From: Brevibacillus fluminis
GTDB taxonomy: Bacteria > Bacillota > Bacilli > Brevibacillales > Brevibacillaceae
DNA: 64,000 bases
Assembly (NCBI RefSeq): GCF_003710825.1
Contig: NZ_RHHQ01000004.1
Coordinates: 1-64,000 of the forward strand
Direction of reading: 5' to 3'
Below, one piece after another: positions 46,176 through 55,145 of this stretch. The position numbers and the translations under genes are program-made. Positions within the stretch are counted from its first letter, which is position 1; the number at the start of each line of letters is the position of its first letter. Under the pieces are notes generated by a model. That model was given only the letters and a program-made list of their open reading frames with translations. It was not told the origin of the DNA and did no database searches.

Positions 46176-46778
46176 TTACTTGGTTCGCTGATCGCCGCGT
46201 TGCGCAGATAAGATTCCTTCAAACACATGGGATACAAGCTGCCTTACATAACTATCGTCCACCGGATCACCCGAAACCAATAAGCGGTAGAAAATCGAGC
46301 CATAAATTAGATCTGTGCATAAAGCAATATCGAGATTGTCCTTCAACTCGCCTCGCCGAATTCCTTTTTCCAATACACCGCGAACCTCCAGTCGGCGGGG
46401 CTGTATATAGCGGATCCGATAGGCTTCCGCCAATGCGGAATCAACTTGTCCTTCACCTATAATCTCCAGAAAAATGGAGCCCTCTCGGCTTATCATAAAT
46501 CGAGCCATATTCGTTGCATGTTCCAGTATATCCTGGAACACCGTACCTGTGTCCGGCACAGGCAGTCTTGCAGCTGCAGCGGTTAGAAAACCATCCATGA
46601 TCACTGCAGCCTTATTCGGCCACCATTTATAGATCGTAGCTTTGCTCACCTTGGCACGTTCAGCGATTTTTTCTACTGTTACCGCCCTAAAACCATCCTC
46701 CAACAATAAATCATAGGACGCAGAAAGGATGGAATTTTGGGTTTCCATATTACGAGGACGCCCTCTTTTCGACTGCAC
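46176..46778 (-). CDS. TetR/AcrR-family repressor
   Basis: A 200-residue repressor starting at GTG (AAAGGAGG). It begins with KRGRPRNMETQNSILSASYDLL, then the HTH VEKIAERAKVSKATIYKWWPNK, and a C-terminal ligand domain of about 140 residues (TetR_C_16/AefR-like PRRLEVRGVLEKGIRRGEL). It diverges from the MFS exporter at 46939, the standard layout for a drug-efflux repressor, with operator-like repeats between them. Confidence 0.92.
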   Translation of the reverse strand: MQSKRGRPRNMETQNSILSASYDLLLEDGFRAVTVEKIAERAKVSKATIYKWWPNKAAVIMDGFLTAAAARLPVPDTGTVFQDILEHATNMARFMISREGSIFLEIIGEGQVDSALAEAYRIRYIQPRRLEVRGVLEKGIRRGELKDNLDIALCTDLIYGSIFYRLLVSGDPVDDSYVRQLVSHVFEGILSAQRGDQRTK

Positions 46779-46811
46779 CTGAATCCTCCTTTATTCGATC
46801 CGCTACTACAA

Positions 46812-46916
46812 ACTGTACGTCTAGTATACAAAATGCAGAAGATGATGAAAAGTCTATTTACAAAACCAAACGTTCAGTATATTATTGGCGTATATTTAAT
46901 GAACTATACGTTCAGT
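46812..46916. promoter_or_regulatory. TetR operator repeats between the tetR-type and MFS genes
   Basis: ACTGTACGTCTAGT (46812-46825) and, in opposite orientation, ACTATACGTTCAGT (46903-46916) share ACTGNACGTNTAGT. A third partial copy, ACGTTCAGTAT, lies at 46870-46880. The sites flank both divergent promoters. Confidence 0.65.
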
Positions 46917-46938
46917 TTTAATTTTAGGAGGCATAATC

Positions 46939-48144
46939 ATGGAAAACAGTAAAGGGAAACACGAAGACTCTCTCGTTTCAAGGTGGTTGATCATTCTGCT
47001 CTCTGCCGCGTGTGGACTTATCGTCGCCAATCTCTATTACGCGCAAACGTTAGTAGGACCGATCAGGGATGAACTTGGGCTTACTTCAACAGCAGCAGGA
47101 TTGATTGTTACCGTGACTCAAATTGGTTATGTAGTTGGGCTGTTGTTCATCGTACCGTTAAGCGATATCCTTGAAAATCGACGTTTAACCGTATGTATGC
47201 TTATCGTTGCAATCGGTGGATTGCTTACCTCTGCTTACGCCCCACACGCATCTTGGTTTTTGATTGCATCTTTATTTATTGGCATTGGATCTGTTGTTGC
47301 TCAAATCCTCGTACCTTTCGCCGCCTATTTAGCGACTGAAGAACAGCGCGGCCGCGTGGTTGGGAATGTAATGAGCGGCCTCTTGCTTGGAATTATGTTT
47401 GCCCGCCCATTGGCAAGCTTTACCACGAGTCTTTGGGGCTGGAGAGCCATCTTTATTATGTCTGCAATTGTCATCGCGTTATTAACTTGTCTGCTGTCCT
47501 TTGCTCTTCCGGAGCGTAAACCCTCTTCTACGGTACGCTATGGACACCTGATGATCTCTTTAGTCGATATTTGGAAACGAACGCCGGTATTACGACAGCG
47601 CGCACTTTATCAAGCATGCTTATTTGGAGCCTTCAGCTTATTTTGGACTGTGGTACCTTTGCGATTGGCTGATGATTTCGGTATGTCTCAGGGAGGCATT
47701 GCCTGGTTTGCGCTAGTTGGCGTGGGTGGGGCAATCGCTGCGCCAATTGCAGGAAGATTTGCGGATAAAGGCTGGAGCCAACAGTTAACGTGGCTAGCCA
47801 TGGCAGTAGCAGCGTTGTCTTTTTTGATCATTCATCTGTTCCAAGACCAGTCGACCTTTGCTCTGATTCTTCTCTACATCTCCGCCATTTCACTTGATAT
47901 GGCCGTATCGGGAAATCTTGTCGTCAGTCAACGCATGATTTATTCGTTGGGCGCTGAGGCGAGGGGCCGTTTGAACGGATTATTCATGAGCATCTTCTTT
48001 ATAGGTGGAGCAATCGGCTCATCATTTGGTGGCTGGACGTATACAACAGGGGGCTGGAAGCTCACCTCTCTGATCGGAACCATCTTGCCACTCTTGGCTT
48101 TGGGTTCCTTTCTCATCGAGGTAAAAGCAGCCAGAAAAAGATAA
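46939..48144 (+). CDS. MFS efflux transporter
   Basis: A 401-residue protein with 12 membrane segments, ATG after GGAGGC. Helix 1-2 region ANLYYAQTLVGPIRDELGLT, the GLLFIVPLSDILENRRL loop (A motif) and a strongly hydrophobic C-terminal half are typical of DHA1-type drug exporters (YfcJ/YdhP-like). It is divergently transcribed from a TetR repressor with shared operator repeats, so it is likely induced by its own substrate. Confidence 0.92.
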   Translation: MENSKGKHEDSLVSRWLIILLSAACGLIVANLYYAQTLVGPIRDELGLTSTAAGLIVTVTQIGYVVGLLFIVPLSDILENRRLTVCMLIVAIGGLLTSAYAPHASWFLIASLFIGIGSVVAQILVPFAAYLATEEQRGRVVGNVMSGLLLGIMFARPLASFTTSLWGWRAIFIMSAIVIALLTCLLSFALPERKPSSTVRYGHLMISLVDIWKRTPVLRQRALYQACLFGAFSLFWTVVPLRLADDFGMSQGGIAWFALVGVGGAIAAPIAGRFADKGWSQQLTWLAMAVAALSFLIIHLFQDQSTFALILLYISAISLDMAVSGNLVVSQRMIYSLGAEARGRLNGLFMSIFFIGGAIGSSFGGWTYTTGGWKLTSLIGTILPLLALGSFLIEVKAARKR

Positions 48145-48151
48145 CGTGCAA

Positions 48152-48184
48152 GAAGCTGCCGTAAAATGACCGGCAGCTTTGTTG
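48152..48184. terminator. Terminator between MFS and right opp operons
   Basis: AAGCTGCCG pairs with CGGCAGCTT in the gap between the convergent genes. The following T-run is short. Confidence 0.7.
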
Positions 48185-48188
48185 CTGT

Positions 48189-48968
48189 TCACTTCACAAA
48201 AAAATTCGCCTCCAGCAGGTTCTGGGTATAGAGATGCTGTGGCTCTTCAAAAATTGCTTGAACGCTCCCGCGCTCCACAATTTCCCCTTGCTTCATGACC
48301 AAAACCCGATCCGCAAAGCTCTGTACCACATTCAAGTCATGCGTGATAAACAGATAGGTTAAATCCAATTCCTTCTGGAGCGCTTTCAATAGTTTGAGCA
48401 CGCGAGCCTGGATGGAAACGTCGAGCGCGGAAGTCGGTTCGTCCAAAATCAACAATTCCGGCTTAAGTGCGATCGCCCGCGCGATGCCGATTCGCTGCAT
48501 TTGTCCGCCGCTGAATTGGTGCGGATACTTGTGCATGTCCTGCTCATTCATACCAACAAGCCCCAGCAATTCCTTCACGCGATCCATCGCCTGCTCCCGA
48601 GTATAGCCATGTGTCAGCAGAGGCTCCGCAATGATCTTGAAAATCGTCATACGCGGGTTCACGGAGCCGATCGGATCTTGAAACACGATCTGCATCTGTT
48701 TACGCATTTGCAGCTGTTCAGCTGGAGAAGAGGCGCTTCTTTGTTTTTGTTGAAACCAAATCTCTCCCAATGTCAGTTTGTCCAAGCCGAGGATCAGCCG
48801 TGCTGTCGTACTTTTACCACTGCCCGATTCCCCTACCAGCGCAACGGTCTCCCCTTTATTCACATCAAAGCTGACTCCGCGCAACACCTTTTTCTCCCGC
48901 TTGCCGCCAAAACCAGAGGAGAAATAGCTTTTCTCCACCTCATGCAAAGATAGAAGCGCTTGGCTCAT
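48189..48968 (-). CDS. Oligopeptide ABC transporter ATP-binding protein (OppF-type, short)
   Basis: A 259-residue ATPase: Walker A GESGSGKST (about 44-52), signature QFSGGQMQR, Walker B LLILDEPTSALD, H-loop FITHDLN. It stops after the nucleotide-binding domain and lacks the C-terminal oligopeptide module with its Cys cluster, in contrast to the left-hand copy; this short form is common in NikE/DdpF-type proteins. It starts immediately after the oppD-type gene and closes the right operon. Confidence 0.92.
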   Translation of the reverse strand: MSQALLSLHEVEKSYFSSGFGGKREKKVLRGVSFDVNKGETVALVGESGSGKSTTARLILGLDKLTLGEIWFQQKQRSASSPAEQLQMRKQMQIVFQDPIGSVNPRMTIFKIIAEPLLTHGYTREQAMDRVKELLGLVGMNEQDMHKYPHQFSGGQMQRIGIARAIALKPELLILDEPTSALDVSIQARVLKLLKALQKELDLTYLFITHDLNVVQSFADRVLVMKQGEIVERGSVQAIFEEPQHLYTQNLLEANFFVK

Positions 48969-49943
48969 CTATGCTTCACACTCCTTTTCCGGATAGAAGC
49001 ATGCGGTATAGATGCCTACCACTAGCTGCTCTAACTGAGGCGCATGCTCCTTACAATGCGGTTGTGCGAGCTGGCAGCGTGAAGAGTATCGGCACCCGCT
49101 CGGAAAATCCAGCGGTGAAGGCACGGTCCCCGGTATCGTATACAACTCATCGATGTTTTTGCCTTGACCTGGTAAGCACTTCAACAGCCCTTTTGTGTAG
49201 CTGTGCACCGGATTTCGCAAAATTTGTTCGGTCGGCCCCACTTCAATTACCTGGCCGGCATACATGACCATGATCCGATCGCACAAATAGCCCGCCACCC
49301 CAATATTGTGCGTCACAATCACAATCGAGACTCGGTATTCCTTTTGCAGCCGTTTGATTAAGCGCAAAATCTGAAATTGGGTGGTCACATCAAGAGCCGT
49401 CGTCGGTTCGTCTGCCACTATCAATTCAGCGTCGCAGGACAACGCCATGGCGATGACGACCCGCTGCTTCATTCCACCGCTCAGCTGATGGGGATAGGAT
49501 GCGAATATATCTTCCGCTTGGGCAAGACCTACTTCACCCAACCATTTGATCGCAAGGTTTTTCGCATCCTTTTTACTCATGCGTTTATGCTCGCTGATAA
49601 TATCGATCATCTGTTTGCCAATCGTAATAACTGGATTTAGCGACGTATTGGGATTTTGAAAGATCATCGAAACGTGTTCGCCTCTGTACCTCTCCCGTTG
49701 TTTAGCGCTCATGGCGAGCAAATCTTTTCCCTCATACAAGATGCTTCCTTCTTTGCGCGCCACGTTTGCCGGATATAGGCCCATGATACTGCCCGCCAGC
49801 ATGCTTTTCCCGCATCCCGATTCTCCGACAATGCCAAGAATCTCCCCTTTCTCCACGTGAAAGGACACCCGATCCAATATGTTAAACGTACGCTCGTCCC
49901 CGTGGAAAAATAACGAGTGCTGCTTTACTTCCAGCAATGCCAT
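48969..49943 (-). CDS. Oligopeptide ABC transporter ATP-binding protein (OppD-type)
   Basis: A 324-residue ATPase with Walker A GESGCGKS (about 41-48), signature QLSGGMKQR, Walker [13 protein letters not shown], and the C-terminal Cys cluster GCRYSSRCQLAQPHC. Its ATG overlaps the stop codon of the oppC-type gene (TGATG), showing tight coupling. It pairs with the OppF-type protein at 48189. Confidence 0.93.
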   Translation of the reverse strand: MALLEVKQHSLFFHGDERTFNILDRVSFHVEKGEILGIVGESGCGKSMLAGSIMGLYPANVARKEGSILYEGKDLLAMSAKQRERYRGEHVSMIFQNPNTSLNPVITIGKQMIDIISEHKRMSKKDAKNLAIKWLGEVGLAQAEDIFASYPHQLSGGMKQRVVIAMALSCDAELIVADEPTTALDVTTQFQILRLIKRLQKEYRVSIVIVTHNIGVAGYLCDRIMVMYAGQVIEVGPTEQILRNPVHSYTKGLLKCLPGQGKNIDELYTIPGTVPSPLDFPSGCRYSSRCQLAQPHCKEHAPQLEQLVVGIYTACFYPEKECEA

Positions 49944-50818
49944 CAGGTACTCCTCCCTTTTGACTTGGGATCCAGAAGATCTTGGAGGGCATCTCCCAAA
50001 ATGTTAAAAGCCATCACCAACAGTAGGACCAAGAGCCCCGGAAACGTCGAATACCACCATTGATTGAGAATGTAGCCTCTTCCTTCACTGACCATTTGGC
50101 CAAGGTCTGCGGTCGGTGGCTGCGAACCCAACCCGAGAAAGCTGAGTGATGCCGTCGCCAGAATCACCGTTCCCATATCGACCGAAACCTGTACGATGAT
50201 GGGGGTCAAAATGTTGGGCACGATATGCCGGAAAATAATCGTCATTTTGCTTACCCCCATCACTCTGGCTGCATCAATAAACAGAGAATTTTTCAACGAG
50301 ATGGTGCTGCTGCGTGCGATGCGGGCATACCACGGCCACCAGCTGACCGCTAGCGCCAAAATGGCATTTTCCAAACTCGGACCCAATACCGCGACAAGTG
50401 CAATGGCTAATAGCAAAGCGGGAAACGACAAGAAGATATCGGTGATTCTCATGATGATTTCATCGAGAACCCCGCCAAAAAACCCTGCGATCGCCCCCAA
50501 CGGAACCCCGATGGCAAAGGCGAGGAACGTCACAAACAGCGCAGCGAACAGAGACGTTTGCAGCCCAAACAAACAACGACTGAGAATATCCCGGCCTTGG
50601 CGGTCTGTTCCGAATAGATTTTCGCTGCTTGGAGCTGAGAGCGTATTGGTGATGTTCGATTCTCCTTTTCCTTGCTCTGGGTAAGGGGCGAGCTGATGTG
50701 CAAAAAGTGCTGCTAACAAAAACAGCAGAATAACTACCAATGCAAGTACCCCCGCGATGTCTTTGCGAAAGAGGCGCATGTTTTTGCTGAGTGCACTTCT
50801 TGGTCGAATTGTCTCCAT
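49943..50818 (-). CDS. Oligopeptide ABC transporter permease (OppC-type)
   Basis: A 291-residue, six-helix membrane protein. GTDRQGRDILSRCLFGLQTSL is the OppC hallmark. The EAA loop DAARVMGVSKMTIIFRHIVPN is intact, and it ends in LGDALQDLLDPKS. AGGAG precedes ATG, three bases after the OppB-type stop. It forms the channel with the protein at 50822. Confidence 0.94.
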   Translation of the reverse strand: METIRPRSALSKNMRLFRKDIAGVLALVVILLFLLAALFAHQLAPYPEQGKGESNITNTLSAPSSENLFGTDRQGRDILSRCLFGLQTSLFAALFVTFLAFAIGVPLGAIAGFFGGVLDEIIMRITDIFLSFPALLLAIALVAVLGPSLENAILALAVSWWPWYARIARSSTISLKNSLFIDAARVMGVSKMTIIFRHIVPNILTPIIVQVSVDMGTVILATASLSFLGLGSQPPTADLGQMVSEGRGYILNQWWYSTFPGLLVLLLVMAFNILGDALQDLLDPKSKGRST

Positions 50819-50821
50819 GCT

Positions 50822-51850
50822 TTACTCCTCCCCTAAACGAATTCGCGGATCAAGCCAGGCTTGCAAAAGATCCGTGATCAGATTGGTCAAGACGTACACG
50901 ATAGCAATCAAGAGCGTGACGGCCATGATGGCGGGATTATCAAGGCTCAAAATCGCCGCAACCGAATAGCTGCCGATGCCAGGCCAGTTGTAAATCACTT
51001 CAACGAAAAATGCCCCCGTTACCGAAAAAGCAAACATCAGCCCCAAAACGGTCAGGATCGGCCCAGCGGAATTTTTTAGCGCATAATGAAACAACATCTT
51101 CGCCATGGGAATGCGATATGCTTTTGCCAGACGGATATAATCGCTTCCAAGCACGTCGATAACATTGGAGCGAGTCATGCGCACAAGCAAGCCAAACGGA
51201 TATAACGAGAGCGTAAGTACGGGCAGCACATAGTGTGGCACCATGTCGAGAAAAGCGGCCCCGTTTCCCGACAGGATGGAATCAAGCAATTTGAAGCCCG
51301 TAATGCTCGCAACCGGATTCGTCAAGGATACCTCCACCGACATTTGGCCGTTGATCGGCAGTAGGTTTAGCTTTGTAAAACAGACGTATTGCAAAACGAG
51401 TGCAATCCAGAAGCTTGGAACCGACACGCCGAAAATCGAGATGACTCTCGTAATCTGATCGACCCATTTGCCCTTGTAATAAGCCGAGATTACGCCGAGC
51501 GGAATACCGACCACGGCAGAAAAGAAGAGTGACAACAACAAGAGTTCAAACGAATTGGGCACATACTCACCGAAATCTGCGGAGATGTCTCGATGCGTCT
51601 TCAGCGAAACGCCCAAGTCTCCTTGTACCATTTTTTGCATGTATATCATGTATTGTTCAGGCAGCGGTCGATTGAACCCCATCTCATCATTCAGCTTCTC
51701 GATTTGTTCAGGGGTAGCTTTCGGCCCTAAATAGACCGCAGCCGGATTGGAGGGTACGACCCTTACAATAAGAAAGGTGATGAGCGAGATCCCGATCAGA
51801 ACGATCAGGGACAGCAAGACTCGCCGCATGGTATAGTTCAAAGTCTGCAT
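50822..51850 (-). CDS. Oligopeptide ABC transporter permease (OppB-type)
   Basis: A 342-residue, six-helix membrane protein with TFLIVRVVPSNPAAVYLGPKA near the start, the EAA loop RLAKAYRIPMAKMLFHYALKN and the end WLDPRIRLGEE. Its middle loop (residues about 170-220) is longer than in the left-hand copy. It lies 32 bases behind the binding-protein gene. Confidence 0.94.
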   Translation of the reverse strand: MQTLNYTMRRVLLSLIVLIGISLITFLIVRVVPSNPAAVYLGPKATPEQIEKLNDEMGFNRPLPEQYMIYMQKMVQGDLGVSLKTHRDISADFGEYVPNSFELLLLSLFFSAVVGIPLGVISAYYKGKWVDQITRVISIFGVSVPSFWIALVLQYVCFTKLNLLPINGQMSVEVSLTNPVASITGFKLLDSILSGNGAAFLDMVPHYVLPVLTLSLYPFGLLVRMTRSNVIDVLGSDYIRLAKAYRIPMAKMLFHYALKNSAGPILTVLGLMFAFSVTGAFFVEVIYNWPGIGSYSVAAILSLDNPAIMAVTLLIAIVYVLTNLITDLLQAWLDPRIRLGEE

Positions 51851-51882
51851 GGTTTTCCAACACCACCTCTATCCTTCATTCG

Positions 51883-53457
51883 TCATTTTGTTTTGAGTTT
51901 GTGGTAAAAAGTAACATACGTATAGTTCGGATTGTTCGCCTCGCCGATGAGCGACTTGTTCATGGACAGAATCTCTTTATTGTCGAAGAAGTACATCGCC
52001 GGCGCTTCGTCGATCACCAGCTTTTGAGCTTGCACATACATTTCCTTCGACAGGTCCTTCGATGTGCCTGACAACAGGTAAGCCTGTGTGACAAGCTTGT
52101 CAAACTGCGGGTTGGACCAGTACGCCAGATTCAAGCTTGGCTTCTCCTCTGTGCCAAACATTTGTTTCAGATTGCCGTACCCGTCCGCATAGGAAGGCCA
52201 AAACTGAAGAACGAAAATATCCTGTGCCGCATGGGGATCGCCTTTCCCTTTTTCCCATTGTTGATTCCACAAAATCGGTTCGACGTTTACCGTAACCCCC
52301 AGCTTCGCAAAGCCTTCTTTAATCAAGGGTGCGAAGCGGGCTTCCTCCATGCTCTCCGAAGCGTAGGTGAGCGTCAGCTTCAGGTCTGCCGGGTTTACCC
52401 CCGCTTGCTTCAGCAGCTCTTTTGCTTTCTCAATGTTAAAGCTGTACGATGGCAAGCTCGGATCGGATGGCCATAGCCCTTTAGGAACCGGTCCTTTTGC
52501 CTGGGTTCCTTCTCCTTTTGTCGCCACTTCAATAATCGCCTGATAATCGACTGCATACGATAAAGCTTGTCGCACCAGCTTGTTATCGAGCGGTGGCTTT
52601 TTCGTATTAAAGAAACCCACGAAATTGTGATACCCATTGACTCTTTCAATCTGAATATTCGGATTTTTTTCAAGCGTTTTCAGGTTCTCGACTGGCGTGG
52701 TTGTTAAATCAACCTGCCCGGATGTCAGCATTTGTTCGCGCACGACATCTTCGCCAACCATGGAAATGAAGACTTTTTCAAAATTGGTATCCAATGGCTC
52801 CCAATACTTATCATTTTTCGTTAACAGTACCTCTTTCTGCGGTTTGTAGGATTCCAATTTCCAAGGACCTGTCCCCGCTTCGCGGCCTTCATTAAACCAG
52901 GCTTCGTCCTTGTCAATCACATTGGGGCTCATGATCCAGGCTGCGTAACCCGCGCTGACAATCCGTTCAAGCGGAACCGGGGATTTCAACGTAAACTTGA
53001 CCGTATATTCATCGGCCACCTCGATTTTTTCAACGGGCTCCCAGATGCGAGCTGAGCCTCTGTCGAGCTTAATCGTGCGCTCGATCGACTTTTTTACGGC
53101 TTCCGCGTTTAATGAGGCACCGTCATGGAAGGTTACCCCCTTACGAATGGTAAACGTCCACACATTGCCGTCTTCATTGTGCTCCCATTTCTCAGCCAGT
53201 GCTGGTGAAAACTCCTCAGCACTCCCAGGTGGATTTGCCCATAACAGCGGTTCATAAATATTCGCTAAAAACTCTGATTCGGTCGAGTCAGAAATGCTTG
53301 GATCCCACGTAGTGACCGAACCAGCCGTGGCAACCTTCAAAAGCTTTGGCTTTCCGCTAGCATTTTCCGTCTGTGCTTTATTGCCGGAAGACGCGCATGC
53401 CGAGATCATCACGCTCAAGACAAGCACAATCATGGCAAAAATCTTCTTTCTCTTCAT
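51883..53457 (-). CDS. Peptide-binding lipoprotein (SBP family 5)
   Basis: A 524-residue receptor from the ATG at 53457 after GGGGGG. Residues 1-22 are a lipoprotein signal with lipobox MISAC. Family-5 landmarks are SISDSTESEFLANIYEPLLW, DGNVWTFTIRKGVTFHDG and GTGPWKLESYKPQ. It differs greatly from the left-hand receptor, closer to DppA/GsiB types, so the two importers may prefer different substrates even though their operons share the same regulation. Confidence 0.93.
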   Translation of the reverse strand: MKRKKIFAMIVLVLSVMISACASSGNKAQTENASGKPKLLKVATAGSVTTWDPSISDSTESEFLANIYEPLLWANPPGSAEEFSPALAEKWEHNEDGNVWTFTIRKGVTFHDGASLNAEAVKKSIERTIKLDRGSARIWEPVEKIEVADEYTVKFTLKSPVPLERIVSAGYAAWIMSPNVIDKDEAWFNEGREAGTGPWKLESYKPQKEVLLTKNDKYWEPLDTNFEKVFISMVGEDVVREQMLTSGQVDLTTTPVENLKTLEKNPNIQIERVNGYHNFVGFFNTKKPPLDNKLVRQALSYAVDYQAIIEVATKGEGTQAKGPVPKGLWPSDPSLPSYSFNIEKAKELLKQAGVNPADLKLTLTYASESMEEARFAPLIKEGFAKLGVTVNVEPILWNQQWEKGKGDPHAAQDIFVLQFWPSYADGYGNLKQMFGTEEKPSLNLAYWSNPQFDKLVTQAYLLSGTSKDLSKEMYVQAQKLVIDEAPAMYFFDNKEILSMNKSLIGEANNPNYTYVTFYHKLKTK

Positions 53458-53486
53458 CCCGATCCCCCCATGCTTCTCAGATTTGA

Positions 53487-55100
53487 TCAATCCTGACTGT
53501 CACGGTATACCACTTTTCCGTCAACGATGGTTAGTACAACTTTGGACTCCAGTATTTCTTCTGTCGGGACGGCAAAAAGATTGCGATCTAGCACAACGAT
53601 GTCGGCCAGCTTCCCTGCTTCGAGCGTGCCGAGCTCATGTTCCCTGAAAACACCGTAGGCTGGTGTTGCGGTATAGAGCTGAAGAGCCTCGGCGAGCGTA
53701 AGACGCTCCTCCGGATTCCATACGGCTCGATCCGTATGATCGATTCGCGAGACAGCTTGGTAAATGCCTGGCATCGGGTTCAGCCCAACGATGGGGAAGT
53801 CGCTTCCGAATGCGATGGTCGCCCCTGCCTCCTTCAGCCTTTTGACCGCCCAAGCGTTTCGACTTCGTTCCGGACCGATATTGGACTCATAGGCGGGGCG
53901 GGGAGTCGCATGCAAATGTTCAGGCTGCATGGAGGCGATGACACCGAGCTTTTCAAAACGGTGAATATCATCAGGATGGATAATTTCAACATGCTCGATG
54001 GAATGCCGCGCGTCACGTTTTCCATTGCTCGCTTGCGCCCTCTCAAACGCATCGAGTGCCAGTCGGATCGCCCCGTCACCAATGCAGTGAAAGCGGATGC
54101 TAAAACCTTCTCGATCCGCCTCTTGCACCCACTCGTTGATGACTTCCGGCGGAAACGTCGTCTCTCCACACGTATCCGGGCGATCCGAATAAGGTTCGAG
54201 CATGAAGGCGGTGTAGCCGGACACAACACCATCGATAAACTGCTTCAGGGCAACGACGCGCACCATATCCGATTGATACTGCTCTCGTAGCTTCTTCACA
54301 CGCTCGATATTCCCGTCGAGCGCCGGGAGCAGGTGCATGCGCATGGTCAGCTTGCCAATCTCGGCGAATTCCTGAAATAACTCGAAGCTCTCCAGCTTTT
54401 TAATGGAATACATGTCATTAATCGACGTGACGCCCAAACTGGCTGCATGGCTGAGGAAGTTTTTGAAGGAGCGCTCCTTTTTCTCTTTGCTGAGATTGTA
54501 GGCCCCATCCGAAACCAATTCGATCGCCGTTTCATACAGGATGCCGTCGAGTTCCCCATCTTCATCCTTGCTGATGATGCCAAACGGCGGTGCAACCGTA
54601 TCGCGTGTTACGTTCATTACTTCAAGCGCTTTGCTGTTTACCCATACATAGTGTCCTTCTGAGTGAAAGAGGATCGCTGGCCGATCAGGCAAAATCCGGT
54701 CCAGAGAGGTGCGATGGGGAAGCTTTTGCGTCTCCCATAAGCCTGCGTTCCATCCGTATCCGATGATCCACTGCTCGTCTGGACGTGACGAGGCATATTC
54801 CCGAACGATTTCGACCGCTTCCGCTTCAGAACGGGCACCATGAAGTTGGGCACTGTCTAACGAAAGCGAACCCCACATGACATGGATATGAAAATCATGA
54901 AAACCCGGCATAATCAACTGATCTTCAAAATCATAAACCGCAGTATTCTCGTCGATCCACTCTTCCAAATGTTCACGGGAACCGACGGCAGCGATTTTGT
55001 TATCGCTAATGGCGATGAAAAGAGCTGCAGGTTCCTTGTTTAAACCGGTAAACACAGCATTGCTCGATAGCACAACATCCGCTTTCCTTGGAAAGCTCAT
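53487..55100 (-). CDS. YtcJ-type amidohydrolase (family 3) in the right operon
   Basis: The 537-residue enzyme has AAGGAG before ATG. Metal-site motifs are GFHDFHIH (His71, His73), RFHCIGDGA, HSIEHVEIIHPDDI and AFGSDFP. It is placed between the C45 gene (45 bases upstream) and the binding protein (29 bases downstream) within the sigma-54-driven operon, so it likely acts on the product or substrate of the C45 enzyme after import. The left operon has no counterpart at this position. Confidence 0.9.
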   Translation of the reverse strand: MSFPRKADVVLSSNAVFTGLNKEPAALFIAISDNKIAAVGSREHLEEWIDENTAVYDFEDQLIMPGFHDFHIHVMWGSLSLDSAQLHGARSEAEAVEIVREYASSRPDEQWIIGYGWNAGLWETQKLPHRTSLDRILPDRPAILFHSEGHYVWVNSKALEVMNVTRDTVAPPFGIISKDEDGELDGILYETAIELVSDGAYNLSKEKKERSFKNFLSHAASLGVTSINDMYSIKKLESFELFQEFAEIGKLTMRMHLLPALDGNIERVKKLREQYQSDMVRVVALKQFIDGVVSGYTAFMLEPYSDRPDTCGETTFPPEVINEWVQEADREGFSIRFHCIGDGAIRLALDAFERAQASNGKRDARHSIEHVEIIHPDDIHRFEKLGVIASMQPEHLHATPRPAYESNIGPERSRNAWAVKRLKEAGATIAFGSDFPIVGLNPMPGIYQAVSRIDHTDRAVWNPEERLTLAEALQLYTATPAYGVFREHELGTLEAGKLADIVVLDRNLFAVPTEEILESKVVLTIVDGKVVYRDSQD

Positions 55101-55145
55101 GGATCACTCAACTCCTTTTATTTGCATTCCGTGATAAAACGTGAT

